NCBI GenBank assembly: GCA_944327285.1
Contig: CALVHG010000022.1
Span: 1-40,138 of the forward strand
DNA: 40,138 bases
Source of the DNA: an uncultured Desulfovibrio sp.
GTDB lineage: Bacteria > Desulfobacterota > Desulfovibrionia > Desulfovibrionales > Desulfovibrionaceae
Direction: 5' to 3'
The position numbers were made by a program, and so were the translations under genes. The notes beneath the pieces were generated by a model. That model had not been told where the DNA came from. It searched no databases and saw only the letters and a list, made by a program, of their open reading frames with translations. Positions 1-8,828 of the stretch are shown one piece after another. Each line of letters opens with the position of its first letter. Positions within the stretch are counted from its first letter, which is position 1.

Positions 1-76
1 GTTTGTTGGTTTGTGTGGGAACTTCCAACTTATCGAACTGGGAAAGGGTGAACAACCTATTGGAACACAACATCTA

Positions 77-288
77 GGGGCTGTTAACACCATTCGTAAG
101 TTGTTTGGGGGGAAGGGAAACCCCTCTTCTCTGGTGTCGCTGCCCGTAGCTTCCTTCGTCGCAGCGGGCACGGCCTGCGGCCGCCATCCGGTCGCTGCCA
201 GCGCGAGAGGGTCCAGCCTTTCCGCAGGAAAGGCGTTCTTGTAATCCTTCCCCTCAAGCCCCCATCCCTTCCCCCAACGCGCTTTTTC
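77..288 (+). repeat. Family A repeat, copy A1 (long form)
   Basis: This copy starts at a CTAG (74-77) with terminus GGGGCTGTTAAC. It runs through the GGGGGGAAGGG core, then a middle module containing two small hairpins, and ends in a C-rich tract followed by GCGCGCTTTTT-like sequence. The same head, core and tail recur near 6.7, 8.7, 14.1, 17.6, 24.6, 26.3, 33.7 and 34.0 kb. Its orientation implies a plus-strand gene ending just left of the window. It is repeat sequence, not coding. Confidence 0.85.
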
Positions 289-337
289 AGAGGGGGGTCA
301 GGCAATGTGGCAAGCATCTTTTAAAGGTAAATCGCTC

Positions 338-1318
338 ATGAATCCCGGACGTCGTACCGCATTGCGCCTGCTGGCGGGGAGCAGTCTGCTGGCCGCGGCG
401 TCTCTGTCGCCCCGGAAAGCCGACGCCGCGACCTATAAGGAGAGTCGACCGGAGGCTGCCTTTGCCGTAGTCGTTGACGTGGATGCCTGCGACGGCTGCG
501 GCGCGTGCGTCGCTGCCTGTCGCACAACGCGCAGCGCGCGGGTGCCCGTGCCGCGGCAGCCGATTCCTAAATCGCTCTGGTCCTGGGTACGCGCCGGAGA
601 CTGGTCGGATCGCCGCGGCGTGGACTGGCGGCTGACGCCGTATAACTGGCTGTATATTCAGAAATGCAGTCTTGTCTGGCAGGGACGCCGAAGGGCTGTT
701 TATCTCCCGCGCCGCTGTTTTCATTGTCTTAATCCTCAGTGCGTCAGCCTCTGTCCCAGCGGCGCTCTGCGACAGGAGCAGTCCGGGGCCGTGCATGCCT
801 CTCCGCAGTTCTGCCTTGGGGCCGGTCGCTGTGTGCGAGCCTGCCCTTGGTTTTTCCCAAAGATTCAGGCCGGAGTCGGGCCCTATCTGAACCTTATGCC
901 GCGCCTTTTGGGAAGCGGCATGTCCTTTAAGTGCGATTTTTGCTGGGAACGTACCCGGAGCGGCGGCGTGCCGGCCTGTGTGCCGGCGTGTTCCCGCGGC
1001 GCGCAGCATTACGGTCCCAGGGAGGAGATGCTCAGCCTTGCGGAGAGACTGGCCAGGGAGCGCGGCGGCGAAGTCTTTGGCAGGTACGAAAACGGCGGAA
1101 CCTGTCTGTTCTATGTTTCTTCTGTTCCTTTCCGCCATATTGAGGCGGCTCTGCTGAACCAGAACGGCATCGGCCCCGGCAAGCCCAGTCTGCGGCCAGC
1201 CGGCGTCAGTATGGAGCGGGAAAACGCCATAACGCATTTGCTGCTTGGCGCTCCTGTTTTTGGTGTGGGACTCGCCGCCTTGCGTCTCTGGCGCGACAGA
1301 CAGAGGGAACGCTCATGA
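338..1318 (+). CDS. Tat-exported four-cluster ferredoxin-type electron-transfer subunit (HybA/FdnH/NrfC-like), membrane anchored
   Basis: The product (326 aa) should be the electron-transfer beta subunit of a periplasm-facing membrane oxidoreductase. The N-terminus has a twin-arginine signal (RR at 5-6, hydrophobic stretch 11-24). Four Fe-S motifs follow: C51-x2-C54-x2-C57-x3-C61; C127-x2-C130-x4-C135-x3-C139; C159-x5-C165-x3-C169; and C199-x2-C202-x11-C214-x3-C218. The third motif has Ala162 where a cysteine is usual. A hydrophobic C-terminal segment with trailing basic residues fits a membrane anchor. I chose the ATG at 338, preceded by an AAGGT ribosome site, over the in-frame ATG at 305, because it gives a normal Tat n-region. 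The stop overlaps the next gene by 4 nt, so the two probably form one complex. The catalytic subunit is not in the window and the substrate cannot be told. Confidence 0.8.
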   Translation: MNPGRRTALRLLAGSSLLAAASLSPRKADAATYKESRPEAAFAVVVDVDACDGCGACVAACRTTRSARVPVPRQPIPKSLWSWVRAGDWSDRRGVDWRLTPYNWLYIQKCSLVWQGRRRAVYLPRRCFHCLNPQCVSLCPSGALRQEQSGAVHASPQFCLGAGRCVRACPWFFPKIQAGVGPYLNLMPRLLGSGMSFKCDFCWERTRSGGVPACVPACSRGAQHYGPREEMLSLAERLARERGGEVFGRYENGGTCLFYVSSVPFRHIEAALLNQNGIGPGKPSLRPAGVSMERENAITHLLLGAPVFGVGLAALRLWRDRQRERS

Positions 1319-1830
1319 GACCGCAACGCTATCTTTTCTCTGCCTTTTTCCGTTGTCTGTGGCTTCTCGCGATTTTGTTTGCGCTGGCTACCGGTCTGGC
1401 GCATTTGCCATTGGGCTGGCACTCTTCCGGTCTTTCCGGCATTGCCGCGCTGCGGCCGCTGCTCTACAATCCCACGTTATGGCATTACTGGGCCAACGTG
1501 CTGCTGCTTGTCCTGCTGTCCTACAGCTTTGTTGTCTGGATTGTGGCCGGGCGGCATCGCTACTGCCTGACCTTTTGGGGCTATGGTCGCCTTGTCCTGC
1601 TTTTTTTCCTCTGTCTGACGGGGCTGCTGCTGACGCTGCATAATCTCGTGGAGTTCTCGCTCTACGGTGCGGCCTATCCTGTCGTCAAGCTGCTGCATCT
1701 TGCCGCGGCTATCCTTTTTCTGCCGTTGGCTCTCGTGCGTTTCGCGCGTCATGGCAAGTGGTTGCGTCGCCGCACAGCTGGAGAAGATCGGCATACCCGT
1801 GCCAGCGGCATGCAGATTCTGCCCCGATAA
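1315..1830 (+). CDS. Four-helix membrane cytochrome b-like subunit
   Basis: This 171-aa protein has four predicted transmembrane helices (about 13-32, 58-78, 90-109, 122-142). Histidines lie at or near helix ends (H30, H57, H109, H128), as in the di-haem gamma subunits of formate dehydrogenase and hydrogenase-1-type complexes that pass electrons between quinone and a periplasmic ferredoxin subunit. The start overlaps the end of the upstream Fe-S gene (ATGA-type overlap), which indicates translational coupling and a shared complex. The basic C-terminal tail should be cytoplasmic. The haem-ligand assignment is inference from position only. I did not find a sequence signature that fixes the subfamily; it could instead be another small cytochrome b membrane anchor. 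Confidence 0.7.
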   Translation: MRPQRYLFSAFFRCLWLLAILFALATGLAHLPLGWHSSGLSGIAALRPLLYNPTLWHYWANVLLLVLLSYSFVVWIVAGRHRYCLTFWGYGRLVLLFFLCLTGLLLTLHNLVEFSLYGAAYPVVKLLHLAAAILFLPLALVRFARHGKWLRRRTAGEDRHTRASGMQILPR

Positions 1831-1918
1831 CGGAAGAACAGAAAAAAGAAGACAACTGCTCTTTCCCGTGTTCGGTTAACAGTCGAATCTGCGGAAGACA
1901 GCGTTTTATTTATCAGGC

Positions 1919-1957
1919 AAAGCAGCCCCGCGCGCCACAGGCGCGCGGGGCTGCTTT
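1919..1957. terminator. 18-bp perfect hairpin, candidate terminator
   Basis: Perfect inverted repeat with arms 1919-1936 and 1940-1957 and a 3-nt loop (ACA). The arms are GC-rich and begin AAAGC and end GCTTT. It lies about 90 nt after the cytochrome b gene and also on the exit side of cydB. Neither strand has a long U-tract after it, so efficiency is uncertain. Confidence 0.5.
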
Positions 1958-2107
1958 GCTGTTCGGGAAGCCTTGCGGCTGTCTGGTTTCACATCGTCAG
2001 GCCCCGCGAAACGACAGGCCGGGTGGCGTTGTTCCGCCATTCCGCGCAGTGCATTTTCCAGAGTCTTTATGCTTCCCGAATAACGCCGCCGGGAAAGAAA
2101 AAAGAAA

Positions 2108-2151
2108 GAGGGAAGGGAAAGATACTCTCGCGAGAAACTTTCCCTTCCCTC
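2108..2151. repeat. Degenerate family A hairpin
   Basis: Perfect 14-bp arms, GAGGGAAGGGAAAG (2108-2121) and its complement (2138-2151), around a TCTCGCGAGA centre. This matches the family A core hairpin and its CGCGAG loop, but the C-rich tail is absent. The rest of 1831-2322 holds the hairpin at 1919, this one and family B copy B1; I see no gene there. Confidence 0.6.
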
Positions 2152-2163
2152 AAAGGTCTTTAT

Positions 2164-2303
2164 AGCATTTTTAGTTTGAAACGCTGCGCGTTTCAAAACA
2201 TACGGCCTGTCGTTTCGCGGAAAAAACGCGGTTTTTCCGCTCACTTTGGGCCGGGCGGCGCTGTGCCGCCTCGCGTTTCGCCTTTTTCAAAGTTGAAACG
2301 CTC
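2164..2303 (-). repeat. Family B multi-hairpin element, copy B1
   Basis: About 140 bp, read on the minus strand from GAGCGTTTCAAC to a truncated GCTA end. It contains the four family hairpins: GAAACGC arms, a GGCGGC/GCCGCC stem, a GCGGAAAAA/TTTTTCCGC stem and a TTTGAAACGC/GCGTTTCAAA stem. It lies downstream of cydB. Confidence 0.8.
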
Positions 2304-2322
2304 TGGTCGTTCGTCAATCGGC

Positions 2323-3351
2323 CTAGTAGGCGTGATCGTCCAGATGTTCGGAGGTCAGCTCATGCGAGAAGAGCTTGTAGACCCAGATCTGATAGAGCAG
2401 CACGATAGGCACCATGATAAGGGCCACGGTGAGCATGATCTGCAGCGTCTTCTCGGACGAGGAAGCGTTGAAGGCCGTCAGGGTGGCGGCGGGGTCCATC
2501 GAGGAGATGATCATGCCGGGGAACATGCCCATGACGCCGAAGAAGGTGACGCCGATGATGAACAGGGAGCTGCACCCCCAGGCGAGCCAGAGCTTCCCGC
2601 GGGAGAGCATGAAGCGCGCGCCCAGCAGGCCGACCAGCGCCACGACCGGCAGAAGCAGCAGGGCGGGCGCGGACAGGTAGTTGTCCAGCAGGTTGGTGTA
2701 GCAGGCCGTCAGCACGAGGAATGCCAGCAGCAGGATCAGCACGATGGGCCAGAACACGCAGGAAGCGGTAATGGCGCGCTGCTTGAGAGCGCCGGTGCTC
2801 TTGATGGCCAGCCACAGCGAGCCGTGGAGGCAGAAGATGCACAGGAAGAAGATACCGCCAGCCAGCCCGTAGGGGTTGAGCAGAGCGACAAGGTTGCCGT
2901 GATAGACGCCCTGAGCGTCTACCGGAATGCCCATGAAGAGATTGGCAAAGGCGACGCCCAGCAGCAGGCAGGGCACGAGGTTGGAAACGAAGTGTACGAG
3001 GTCCCAGAGGCCGCGCCACGCGGGGCTGTCCACCTTGTTGCGGAATTCAAAAGAAACCGCGCGGAAGATCAGGGCGAAGAGCAGGGCCAGCAGGGGAGCG
3101 TACAGGGCGCTGAACATGACGGCATAGACCTTGGGGAAAGCCGCGAAGGTCACGCCGCCGGCGGAAATCAGCCACACTTCGTTGCCGTCCCAGAAGGGAC
3201 CGGCGGCATTGTACATGAAGCGCCGTTCTTCTTCATTGTCGGCCATGAAGGGCAGCAGGGAACCGATGCCCAGATCGAAGCCGTCCAGCACGAAATAGAC
3301 GGCCCAGAGCAGGGCCCAGAGGATAAACCAGGTGATTTGCAACGCTTCCAT
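2323..3351 (-). CDS. cydB: Cytochrome bd quinol oxidase subunit II
   Basis: The 342-aa product is the CydB subunit of the cytochrome bd quinol:O2 oxidoreductase, a cytoplasmic-membrane enzyme. The N-terminus has the family signature (W-x3-FVLDGFDLG near residues 16-28, then the FWDGNEVWL segment near 53-61), and about eight to nine hydrophobic helices follow. Length is slightly below the roughly 380 aa of the E. coli protein, as usual for the shorter CydB forms. The gene starts 1 nt after the cydA stop, so the pair is one operon. In an anaerobe such as Desulfovibrio this oxidase is understood to scavenge oxygen. Family B copy B1 begins about 20 nt after the stop. Confidence 0.95.
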   Translation of the reverse strand: MEALQITWFILWALLWAVYFVLDGFDLGIGSLLPFMADNEEERRFMYNAAGPFWDGNEVWLISAGGVTFAAFPKVYAVMFSALYAPLLALLFALIFRAVSFEFRNKVDSPAWRGLWDLVHFVSNLVPCLLLGVAFANLFMGIPVDAQGVYHGNLVALLNPYGLAGGIFFLCIFCLHGSLWLAIKSTGALKQRAITASCVFWPIVLILLLAFLVLTACYTNLLDNYLSAPALLLLPVVALVGLLGARFMLSRGKLWLAWGCSSLFIIGVTFFGVMGMFPGMIISSMDPAATLTAFNASSSEKTLQIMLTVALIMVPIVLLYQIWVYKLFSHELTSEHLDDHAY

Positions 3352-3352
3352 G

Positions 3353-4663
3353 TTACGCCTCCATACCTTCGGGGCCCTTGCAGGCGTATTTGCGCAGCAG
3401 GAAGATGTCGAGCAGACCGAGAACGCTGTAGACCACGATGAAGGCGATCAGCGAGAACATGACGTTGTCGGCGGGCACGGGCGATACGGCATCGCTGGTG
3501 CGCATGAGATTGTAGACGATCCAGGGCTGGCGGCCCACTTCGGCCACGAGCCAGCCAAGGGCGATGGTGATGTAAGGCAGGGGAATGCTCCACACGAGGG
3601 TCGCCATAAGACCGCGGCAGGGCATTTCACGCTTGCGCTGCAGCCACGCGGAAGCGGCCAGCACGATGAAGACCACGCCCAGAGCCACCATGATGCGGAA
3701 GCTCCAGAAAACGGGCGTCACCGGCGGACGATCTTCCTTGGGGAAGTCCTTGAGACCCTTGATCTCGGCGTTGCTGTCGCCATAGGCGATCCAGCTCATG
3801 AAGCCGGGGATGGTCAGACCTTCCATGCTGTTGGTTTCGTTGGCTTCGTCCGGCACGAGCAGTATGGGGAAGCCCACGTTCGAGGAGGTTTCCCAGTGCG
3901 CTTCCATGGCGGCAAGCTTGGCGGGCTGGAGTTCGGCCACGTTCTTGCCCTGAATGTCGCCGGACAGAGCCAGCGCCAGCGAAAGGATCAGCGCGATGGG
4001 CGCGGCCATGCGGAACGAGCGGCGGAAGAATTCCACGTGGCTCTTGCGCAGCAGATGCCACGAGGACACGCCCAGCACGAAGAAGCAGGACAGCAGCCAC
4101 GCGGAAATCAGTGTGTGCGCGTACATGCCCCAGGCATAGGGGTTGGTAACGACCGCCAGGAAGTTGTCCAGTTCGGCGCGGCCGTTGCGGATCACATAGC
4201 CCAGCGGATTCTGCATGAAGCCGTTGGCGAGGATGATCCACAGGGCGGACAGATTGCCCGCGATGACCACCAGCCAGATGCTCAGCAGGTGCATCTTCTT
4301 GCCCACGCGGTTCCAGCCGAAATGCCACACGGCAAGGAAGGTGGATTCCAGAAAGAATGCCACGGTGGCTTCGATGGCCAGCAGCGAACCGAAGATGTCG
4401 CCGACATATTCGGAGTAGCGCGACCAGTTGGTGCCAAACTGGAATTCCAGCGTGATACCGGTCACGACGCCGAGGGTGAAGTTGATAAGGAAGAGTTTGC
4501 CCCAGAACTTGGCGTGTTTACGCCAGGCTTCATCGCCTGTCATGACGTAGCGGGTTTCCATCAGCGCGATGAGCAGCGACAGACCCAGCGTCAGCGGAAC
4601 AAAGATGAAGTGGAAAAAAACGGCTACAGCAAATTGTAGCCGTGAAAGCATGATGACATCCAT
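3353..4663 (-). CDS. cydA: Cytochrome bd quinol oxidase subunit I
   Basis: The 436-aa product is the haem-bearing subunit of cytochrome bd oxidase. Family landmarks seen: H18 and H183 (positions of the b595 and b558 ligands), E98 and E106 of the proton/haem region, the periplasmic Q-loop with K249 and E254 (AKLAAMEAHWET, spaced like K252/E257 of E. coli), and GRQPW at 377-381. The Q-loop lacks the long C-terminal insertion of the E. coli type, so this is the short-loop form. The start is preceded by a GGAGGAGG ribosome site. A weak promoter-like TTGATT-N17-TAAGAG lies upstream in the 130-nt region shared with divergent htpG. No Fnr or Rex site was recognised. Confidence 0.95.
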   Translation of the reverse strand: MDVIMLSRLQFAVAVFFHFIFVPLTLGLSLLIALMETRYVMTGDEAWRKHAKFWGKLFLINFTLGVVTGITLEFQFGTNWSRYSEYVGDIFGSLLAIEATVAFFLESTFLAVWHFGWNRVGKKMHLLSIWLVVIAGNLSALWIILANGFMQNPLGYVIRNGRAELDNFLAVVTNPYAWGMYAHTLISAWLLSCFFVLGVSSWHLLRKSHVEFFRRSFRMAAPIALILSLALALSGDIQGKNVAELQPAKLAAMEAHWETSSNVGFPILLVPDEANETNSMEGLTIPGFMSWIAYGDSNAEIKGLKDFPKEDRPPVTPVFWSFRIMVALGVVFIVLAASAWLQRKREMPCRGLMATLVWSIPLPYITIALGWLVAEVGRQPWIVYNLMRTSDAVSPVPADNVMFSLIAFIVVYSVLGLLDIFLLRKYACKGPEGMEA

Positions 4664-4732
4664 AAATGCCGTCCTCCTCCCCGCCTCTTAGCCACAACGG
4701 ATTTAAAAATCAAGGCGTTTGAAAACAGGTTC

Positions 4733-4764
4733 TTGACAGCAGAATAGGAATAGTTATCTATAAT
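4733..4764 (+). promoter_or_regulatory. Candidate sigma70 promoter of htpG
   Basis: A consensus TTGACA (4733-4738) and a consensus TATAAT (4759-4764) precede htpG, but their spacing is 20 bp, longer than the 17-bp optimum. A TTATCT at 4754 would give 15 bp. An AGGAGG ribosome site (4778-4783) lies 10 nt before the ATG. No CIRCE inverted repeat is visible, so HrcA control is not supported. Confidence 0.5.
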
Positions 4765-4793
4765 AAACATTTGTGTGAGGAGGATTTTTTCCC

Positions 4794-6719
4794 ATGCCTG
4801 GAAGTGAACAGCGCGAATTTCGCGCCGAGGTGCGAAAGGTTCTGAATATTCTCACGAACTCTCTGTATACCAACAGAGAGATTTTTTTGCGCGAACTTGT
4901 TTCCAACGCGTCAGACGCGCTGGACAAGCTGCGCTATCGCGCCAATCGCGGCGAAACGCCCCGTCTGCCGGATACGCCGCTGGAAATCCGCATTACGCTG
5001 GACAAGGACGCAAAGACGCTGACCATTGCCGACACGGGCGTCGGCATGACTCCCGATGAACTGGCGGATAATCTCGGCACCATCGCCAAGTCCGGTTCCG
5101 AGGACTTTCTGGCCGATTTGCCGCAGCAGGAAGGCAAGGAAGGCGAGCCTGCCGACGCTTCCAATATCATTGGCCGTTTCGGCGTGGGCTTTTATTCCGT
5201 CTTCATGGTGGCCGAAAAAGTGGAAGTGACCTCGCGTCCCGCCTTTGCGGACGGAGAGCCCGCGGCCTGGCGCTGGACCAGCGACGGCCTCGGCACCTTT
5301 ACCGTCGAGGAATGCGCCGATGCCGAACCGGCGCGCGGCACGGTGATTGTCGCTCACCTCAAGGAAGACGCGGCGGAATTTCTGGAACCCTACCGGGTGC
5401 AGTCCGTCATCCGCAAGCATTCGGCCTTTGTCCCCTTCCCCGTGTTGGTGGACGGCGAGCGCGTCAATACGCAGCCCGCGCTGTGGCGCGAGCCCAAGAG
5501 CAGCATTAAGCAGGAAGACTATAATGCCTTCTACAAGCATCTGACTTATGACAGCGCCGATCCGCTGGACGTGCTGCACATCAGCGTGGATGCTCCCGTG
5601 CAGTTTAACGCTCTGCTGTACATCCCGGCCGCGACGCAGGATTTCTTTGGCGCGGATCGGGATTTCTGGGGGCTGGATCTTTATGCGCGCCGGGTTCTTA
5701 TCCAGCACCGCAACAAGGAACTCATTCCTGACTGGCTGGCCTTCCTCAAGGGCGTGGTCGATACCGAAGACCTGCCCCTTAACATCTCGCGCGAAACCCT
5801 GCAGGAAAATCGCGTGCTGATGAAGATCAGCCAGACCATCACCAAACAGATGCTGGGGCATCTGGAAAAGATGGCCAAAGAACGCCCCGATGTTTATGAG
5901 CAGTTCTGGAAGCTGCACAGCAAGATTTTCAAGCTCTCCTATCAGGACTTTGCTCAGCGGGAGCGCGTGGCGGCCCTCATGCGCTTTAATTCTTCCCGTC
6001 TGGATGACGGCGACGCCCTGACCGGCCTCGAAGACTATATGGGACGCGCCCCGGAAGGCCAGAAGACCTTCTGGTATCTTTCGGCTCCCAACCGCGAGGC
6101 AGCGCGTCTGAGCCCGCATCTGGAACGCTTCCGCAAGAAGGGAATCGAAGTCCTGTTCCTGTACGAGCCGGTAGACGAATTCGTTATGGAAGGTCTCGGC
6201 ACCTATAAGGAGTGGAATTTCAAGGCCGTGGAAAACGCGGCTGACGACGCCCTCGACGCCTTTGCCGACAAGGAAAACGAAACTCCTTCCGTGACGCCCC
6301 TTTCCGAGGACGACAGCCGTTCCTTCGACGACCTGCTGAAGCGCATCAAGGAAATTCTGGGCGACCGCGTGACGGATGTGCGCGTGTCCCATCGTCTGGC
6401 CGACAGCCCCGCCGTGCTCGTGTCGCCCGACGGCGGCATGACGTCCAGCATGGAAAAGCTGTTCCGCGCCATGCACAAGGACGATTCCGTGCCGGTCAAG
6501 GCTCTGGAGCTGAACCGCGATCATCCGCTCCTGCGCAGCCTGCTGCGTATTTTCAAGGCTGATCCGCAGGACAAGGCTCTTGCCGGTATGGCGGAACTGC
6601 TCTTTGAAGGCTGCCTCCTGCGCGAGGGCTACGTGAAGGACCCGCAGGCCCTGGCCGGACATGCCAATGCCCTTATGGAGCAGGCCGCGGCCTGGTATAC
6701 GGAAGTCCGCAAGATATAG
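4794..6719 (+). CDS. htpG: Molecular chaperone HtpG (Hsp90 family)
   Basis: The 641-aa protein is the cytosolic ATP-dependent Hsp90-family chaperone. The N-terminal GHKL ATPase domain shows E34 and N38 in [16 protein letters not shown]80 in ADTGVGM, and the lid/glycine motif [11 protein letters not shown] near 125. The middle domain includes the NISRE(T)LQ motif region (catalytic Arg loop) near 330, and the C-terminal dimerisation domain is complete. Length is normal for bacterial HtpG. It is transcribed alone: cydA is divergent, and family A copy A2 begins 25 nt after the stop. Confidence 0.97.
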
Positions 6720-6744
6720 TATTTTAGGTTTTCAGGTCTTACAT

Positions 6745-6868
6745 GTTGGGGGGAAGGGAAACCCCTCTGCTCGCGCAAGAGGGCCCAGCCTTTCCGCAGC
6801 GAAGCGAGGAAAGGCGTTCTTGTGATCCTTCCCCCCAAGCCCCCCATCCCTTCCCCAGTGCGCTTTTT
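6745..6868 (+). repeat. Family A repeat, copy A2
   Basis: GGGGGGAAGGGAAACCCC core, a GCTCGCGC loop, a short middle module with a GCCTTTCC/GGAAAGGC hairpin, then the C-rich tract and GTGCGCTTTTT end. It lies just after the htpG stop in the same direction as htpG. Its end runs directly into family B copy B2. Confidence 0.85.
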
Positions 6869-6870
6869 CA

Positions 6871-6982
6871 GAGCGTTTCAGACACAGCTCCCCGCCTCGA
6901 AGCGAGCGGAAAAACACGCTTTTTCCGTGAAACGACAGGCCGTATGGTCTGAAGCGCAAAGCGTTTCAAACTGAAATTGCTC
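6871..6982 (+). repeat. Family B element, copy B2 (internally shortened)
   Basis: Begins GAGCGTTTCAG and ends TTGCTC. The GGCGGC/GCCGCC stem is missing, while the GCGGAAAAA stem and the final GCGTTTCAAA stem are kept. It is joined to copy B3 by a single shared TA (6983-6984), so the two are in tandem. Confidence 0.8.
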
Positions 6983-6984
6983 TA

Positions 6985-7127
6985 GAGCGTTTCAACTTTG
7001 AAAAAGGAGAAACGCGAGGCGGCGGCACAGCGCCGCCCGGCCCAAAGTGAGCGGAAAAACACGCTTTTTCCGCAAAACGACAGGCCGTATGGTTTGAAGC
7101 GCAAAGCGTTTCAAACTGAAAATGCTC
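6985..7127 (+). repeat. Family B element, copy B3 (full length, 143 bp)
   Basis: Full copy running from GAGCGTTTCAACTTTG to TGAAAATGCTC, flanked by TA on both sides (6983-6984 and 7128-7129). All four internal hairpins are present. It can serve as the reference for the family. Positions 7130-7371 hold only a promoter-like sequence before the next gene. Confidence 0.85.
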
Positions 7128-7225
7128 TAAAGAGGGCGGGATCCTGCGGCACGTATTCCTCTATGGATATGCGCAGCTGCGGCCCGATGCCTGCTGGAAA
7201 AGATTTTATTTTCCCCTCGCAGCGT

Positions 7226-7253
7226 TTGTTTTCAGGCTTGTGTCTGATATAAA
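7226..7253 (+). promoter_or_regulatory. Candidate promoter of the AEC permease gene
   Basis: TTGTTT (7226-7231) and TATAAA (7248-7253) with a 16-bp spacer, in a locally AT-rich stretch upstream of the permease. A small inverted repeat TGTTTG/CAAACA follows near 7257-7272 and could be a regulator site. Support is from motif match only. Confidence 0.35.
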
Positions 7254-7371
7254 TATTGTTTGTTTAACCAAACAGTATTTTCTGGACATCCGTCGTCCGG
7301 GAGAGCATCATGCGCAGAGCGTGCACGGCGCAGAGGCTGCGCAGGATGCCCGCGAGGGAGATTTGGTTGTC

Positions 7372-8355
7372 ATGTTTGAAGCTTTTTTTGCGGTTCTGCC
7401 TGTTTTTCTGGTGATTTTTCTGGGTTCCTGGCTGCATGATCGCGACGTGCTGCCGGAGCAGACAGGCAATATGCTGGGGCTGATGGTGCTCAGGCTGTCA
7501 TTGCCGGCCCTGATTCTGCATATTCTGGCGGGGGCCAAAGCCTCCGATCTGGCCTATCCGGCCTTCTGGATAGGCATGTTCGGCGCGTCAGTCATTATTT
7601 ATTTTATCGGTTACTGGTTCGACAAGCTGCTGTGCCGCCGCGGCGAGGGCCCGGCAACCATTGTTGCGCTGGGCTGTTCTTCCTGTAACGCGGCCTTTGT
7701 AGGTCTGCCTATTGTGGCCAATCTTTTTCCCGGCAACGATGAAGCCATGCTTATTGCCGGCCTTGCGACCCTGACGCCTAATGCGGTCATGATTCTGGCG
7801 CAGTCGCGGCTGGACCTTCTGGCCGGGGAAACCGCCTGGAACGGCAGAAAGGGCGGGGCGCGTGTCTGGCATCTGTGCCGCGCGCTGCTGCTGGGGAACC
7901 CGGTTCTGCTTATGTCCGGCGTAGGGCTGATTTTGAGTCTGACCGGCATCGGTCTCTGGGGGCCGCTGGATCGTGTGGCCGAGCTCATCGGCAATACGGC
8001 CGCTCCCTGCATGCTTCTTTCGCTGGGCTTCGATCTGCGCCAAAAGCTGGCGCTGGCGGCGCGGCGCGGACAGGGGCATGCCTTTCTGCGTCAGGCCTGG
8101 GTTCTGCTGTGCAAGTTGATTCTGTTGCCGCTGCTGTCCTGGGGAATCATGGCCTATATCGGTCTGCCGCCGCTCTGGACGGCCATCGGCGTGCTGATCA
8201 GCGCCACAGGTTCGGCTCTGATTGCCTCCGTGCTGGCTGCCGTGTACAGCGCCATTGCCGAAGAAGCCGCTCTGACGGCTGTGCTTTCCAACGGTCTGAG
8301 CCTGTTCACGCTAACGGGCTTTATCTGGTTGTTCCGTCATCTGGGATATTTTTAG
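7372..8355 (+). CDS. AEC (auxin efflux carrier) family permease
   Basis: This 327-aa integral membrane protein has the hallmarks of the AEC transporter family: about ten hydrophobic segments in two five-helix halves, an N-terminal helix of the FFAVLPVFLVIFLGSW type, and conserved Asn/Pro positions in the first half (NAAFVGLPIV, typical of the family core). Characterised bacterial members move malate, malonate or other organic acids, but the substrate here cannot be read from sequence. I placed the start at the ATG at 7372, behind GAGGGAG (7354-7360). An upstream in-frame start would add about 44 polar residues with no family match. The gene is probably monocistronic: a repeat-rich gap lies before it and a truncated family A copy and a strong terminator follow. 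Confidence 0.85.
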   Translation: MFEAFFAVLPVFLVIFLGSWLHDRDVLPEQTGNMLGLMVLRLSLPALILHILAGAKASDLAYPAFWIGMFGASVIIYFIGYWFDKLLCRRGEGPATIVALGCSSCNAAFVGLPIVANLFPGNDEAMLIAGLATLTPNAVMILAQSRLDLLAGETAWNGRKGGARVWHLCRALLLGNPVLLMSGVGLILSLTGIGLWGPLDRVAELIGNTAAPCMLLSLGFDLRQKLALAARRGQGHAFLRQAWVLLCKLILLPLLSWGIMAYIGLPPLWTAIGVLISATGSALIASVLAAVYSAIAEEAALTAVLSNGLSLFTLTGFIWLFRHLGYF

Positions 8356-8361
8356 GTTTAT

Positions 8362-8395
8362 CCGGGGGGAAGGGAGACCCCCATCCCTCTTCCGA
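8362..8395 (+). repeat. Truncated family A copy
   Basis: Only the first arm (GGGGGGAAGGGAGACCCC) and a piece of the tail (CATCCCTC) remain, seven nt after the permease stop and in the gene's direction. The pairing arm is lost, so it cannot form the family hairpin. Confidence 0.6.
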
Positions 8396-8496
8396 AAACT
8401 TTTGATCAGGACAATGCGGCGCTGCGGCTGCTCTGTCGCTTTCCTCGCAATAAAACGTCCCCCGGCAGGGCCGTATGCTCCGGCCCCGGATTGCAG

Positions 8497-8541
8497 AAAA
8501 AGCCCCGAAGCGGAAAAGATGTTTCCGTTTCGGGGCTTTTT
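8497..8541. terminator. Bidirectional intrinsic terminator
   Basis: Twenty-bp stem (8497-8516 with 8522-8541) with one G-T mismatch, A5 at the left edge and T5 at the right. It lies between the convergent permease and beta-solenoid genes and can serve both. Confidence 0.85.
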
Positions 8542-8655
8542 GTTTGTGGGAATGAGGGGAGACGCGAAAGTAAAAGGCGTGTTTTTCTTTCAGTCTTTCC
8601 GGGAGACGGTCGCCTCAGGGAAAGCGACGGCGTTGCCGTAGCGTTTCATCCTTCA

Positions 8656-8812
8656 GAGAAAAGCGCGCTGGGGAAAGGATGGGGGGCTTGGGGGGAAGGG
8701 AAACACCTCTCGCGCCAGCAGCGACCGAATGGCGGCCGCAGGCCGTGCCCGTTGCGACGAAGGAAGCTACGGGCATCGACAGCAGAGATGAGGGGTTTCC
8801 CTTCCCCCCAAA
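8656..8812 (-). repeat. Family A repeat, copy A3 (long form)
   Basis: Reverse orientation. Read on the minus strand it has the GGGGGG core, the middle module (GCCCGTAG...ACGGGC, GCGGCCGC, in common with A1, A4 and A5), then the C-rich tract and GCGCGCTTTTC. It begins 17 nt after the minus-strand beta-solenoid stop and has that gene's direction. The plus strand carries a G-run cluster at 8670-8700. Confidence 0.85.
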
Positions 8813-8828
8813 ATTGCAAACGCCCAGG

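Noticed and set aside
1-76. Coding or RNA feature at the left edge
   Set aside because: No start, stop or structural pattern could be supported in these 76 nt.
4664-4793. CIRCE heat-shock element before htpG
   Set aside because: No 9-bp inverted repeat with 9-bp spacer of the CIRCE type is present.
4911-6662. Very long frame antisense to htpG, and similar long antisense frames at accAD and typA
   Set aside because: These are shadows caused by high GC at third codon positions of genuine genes; no ribosome site or family signature supports them.
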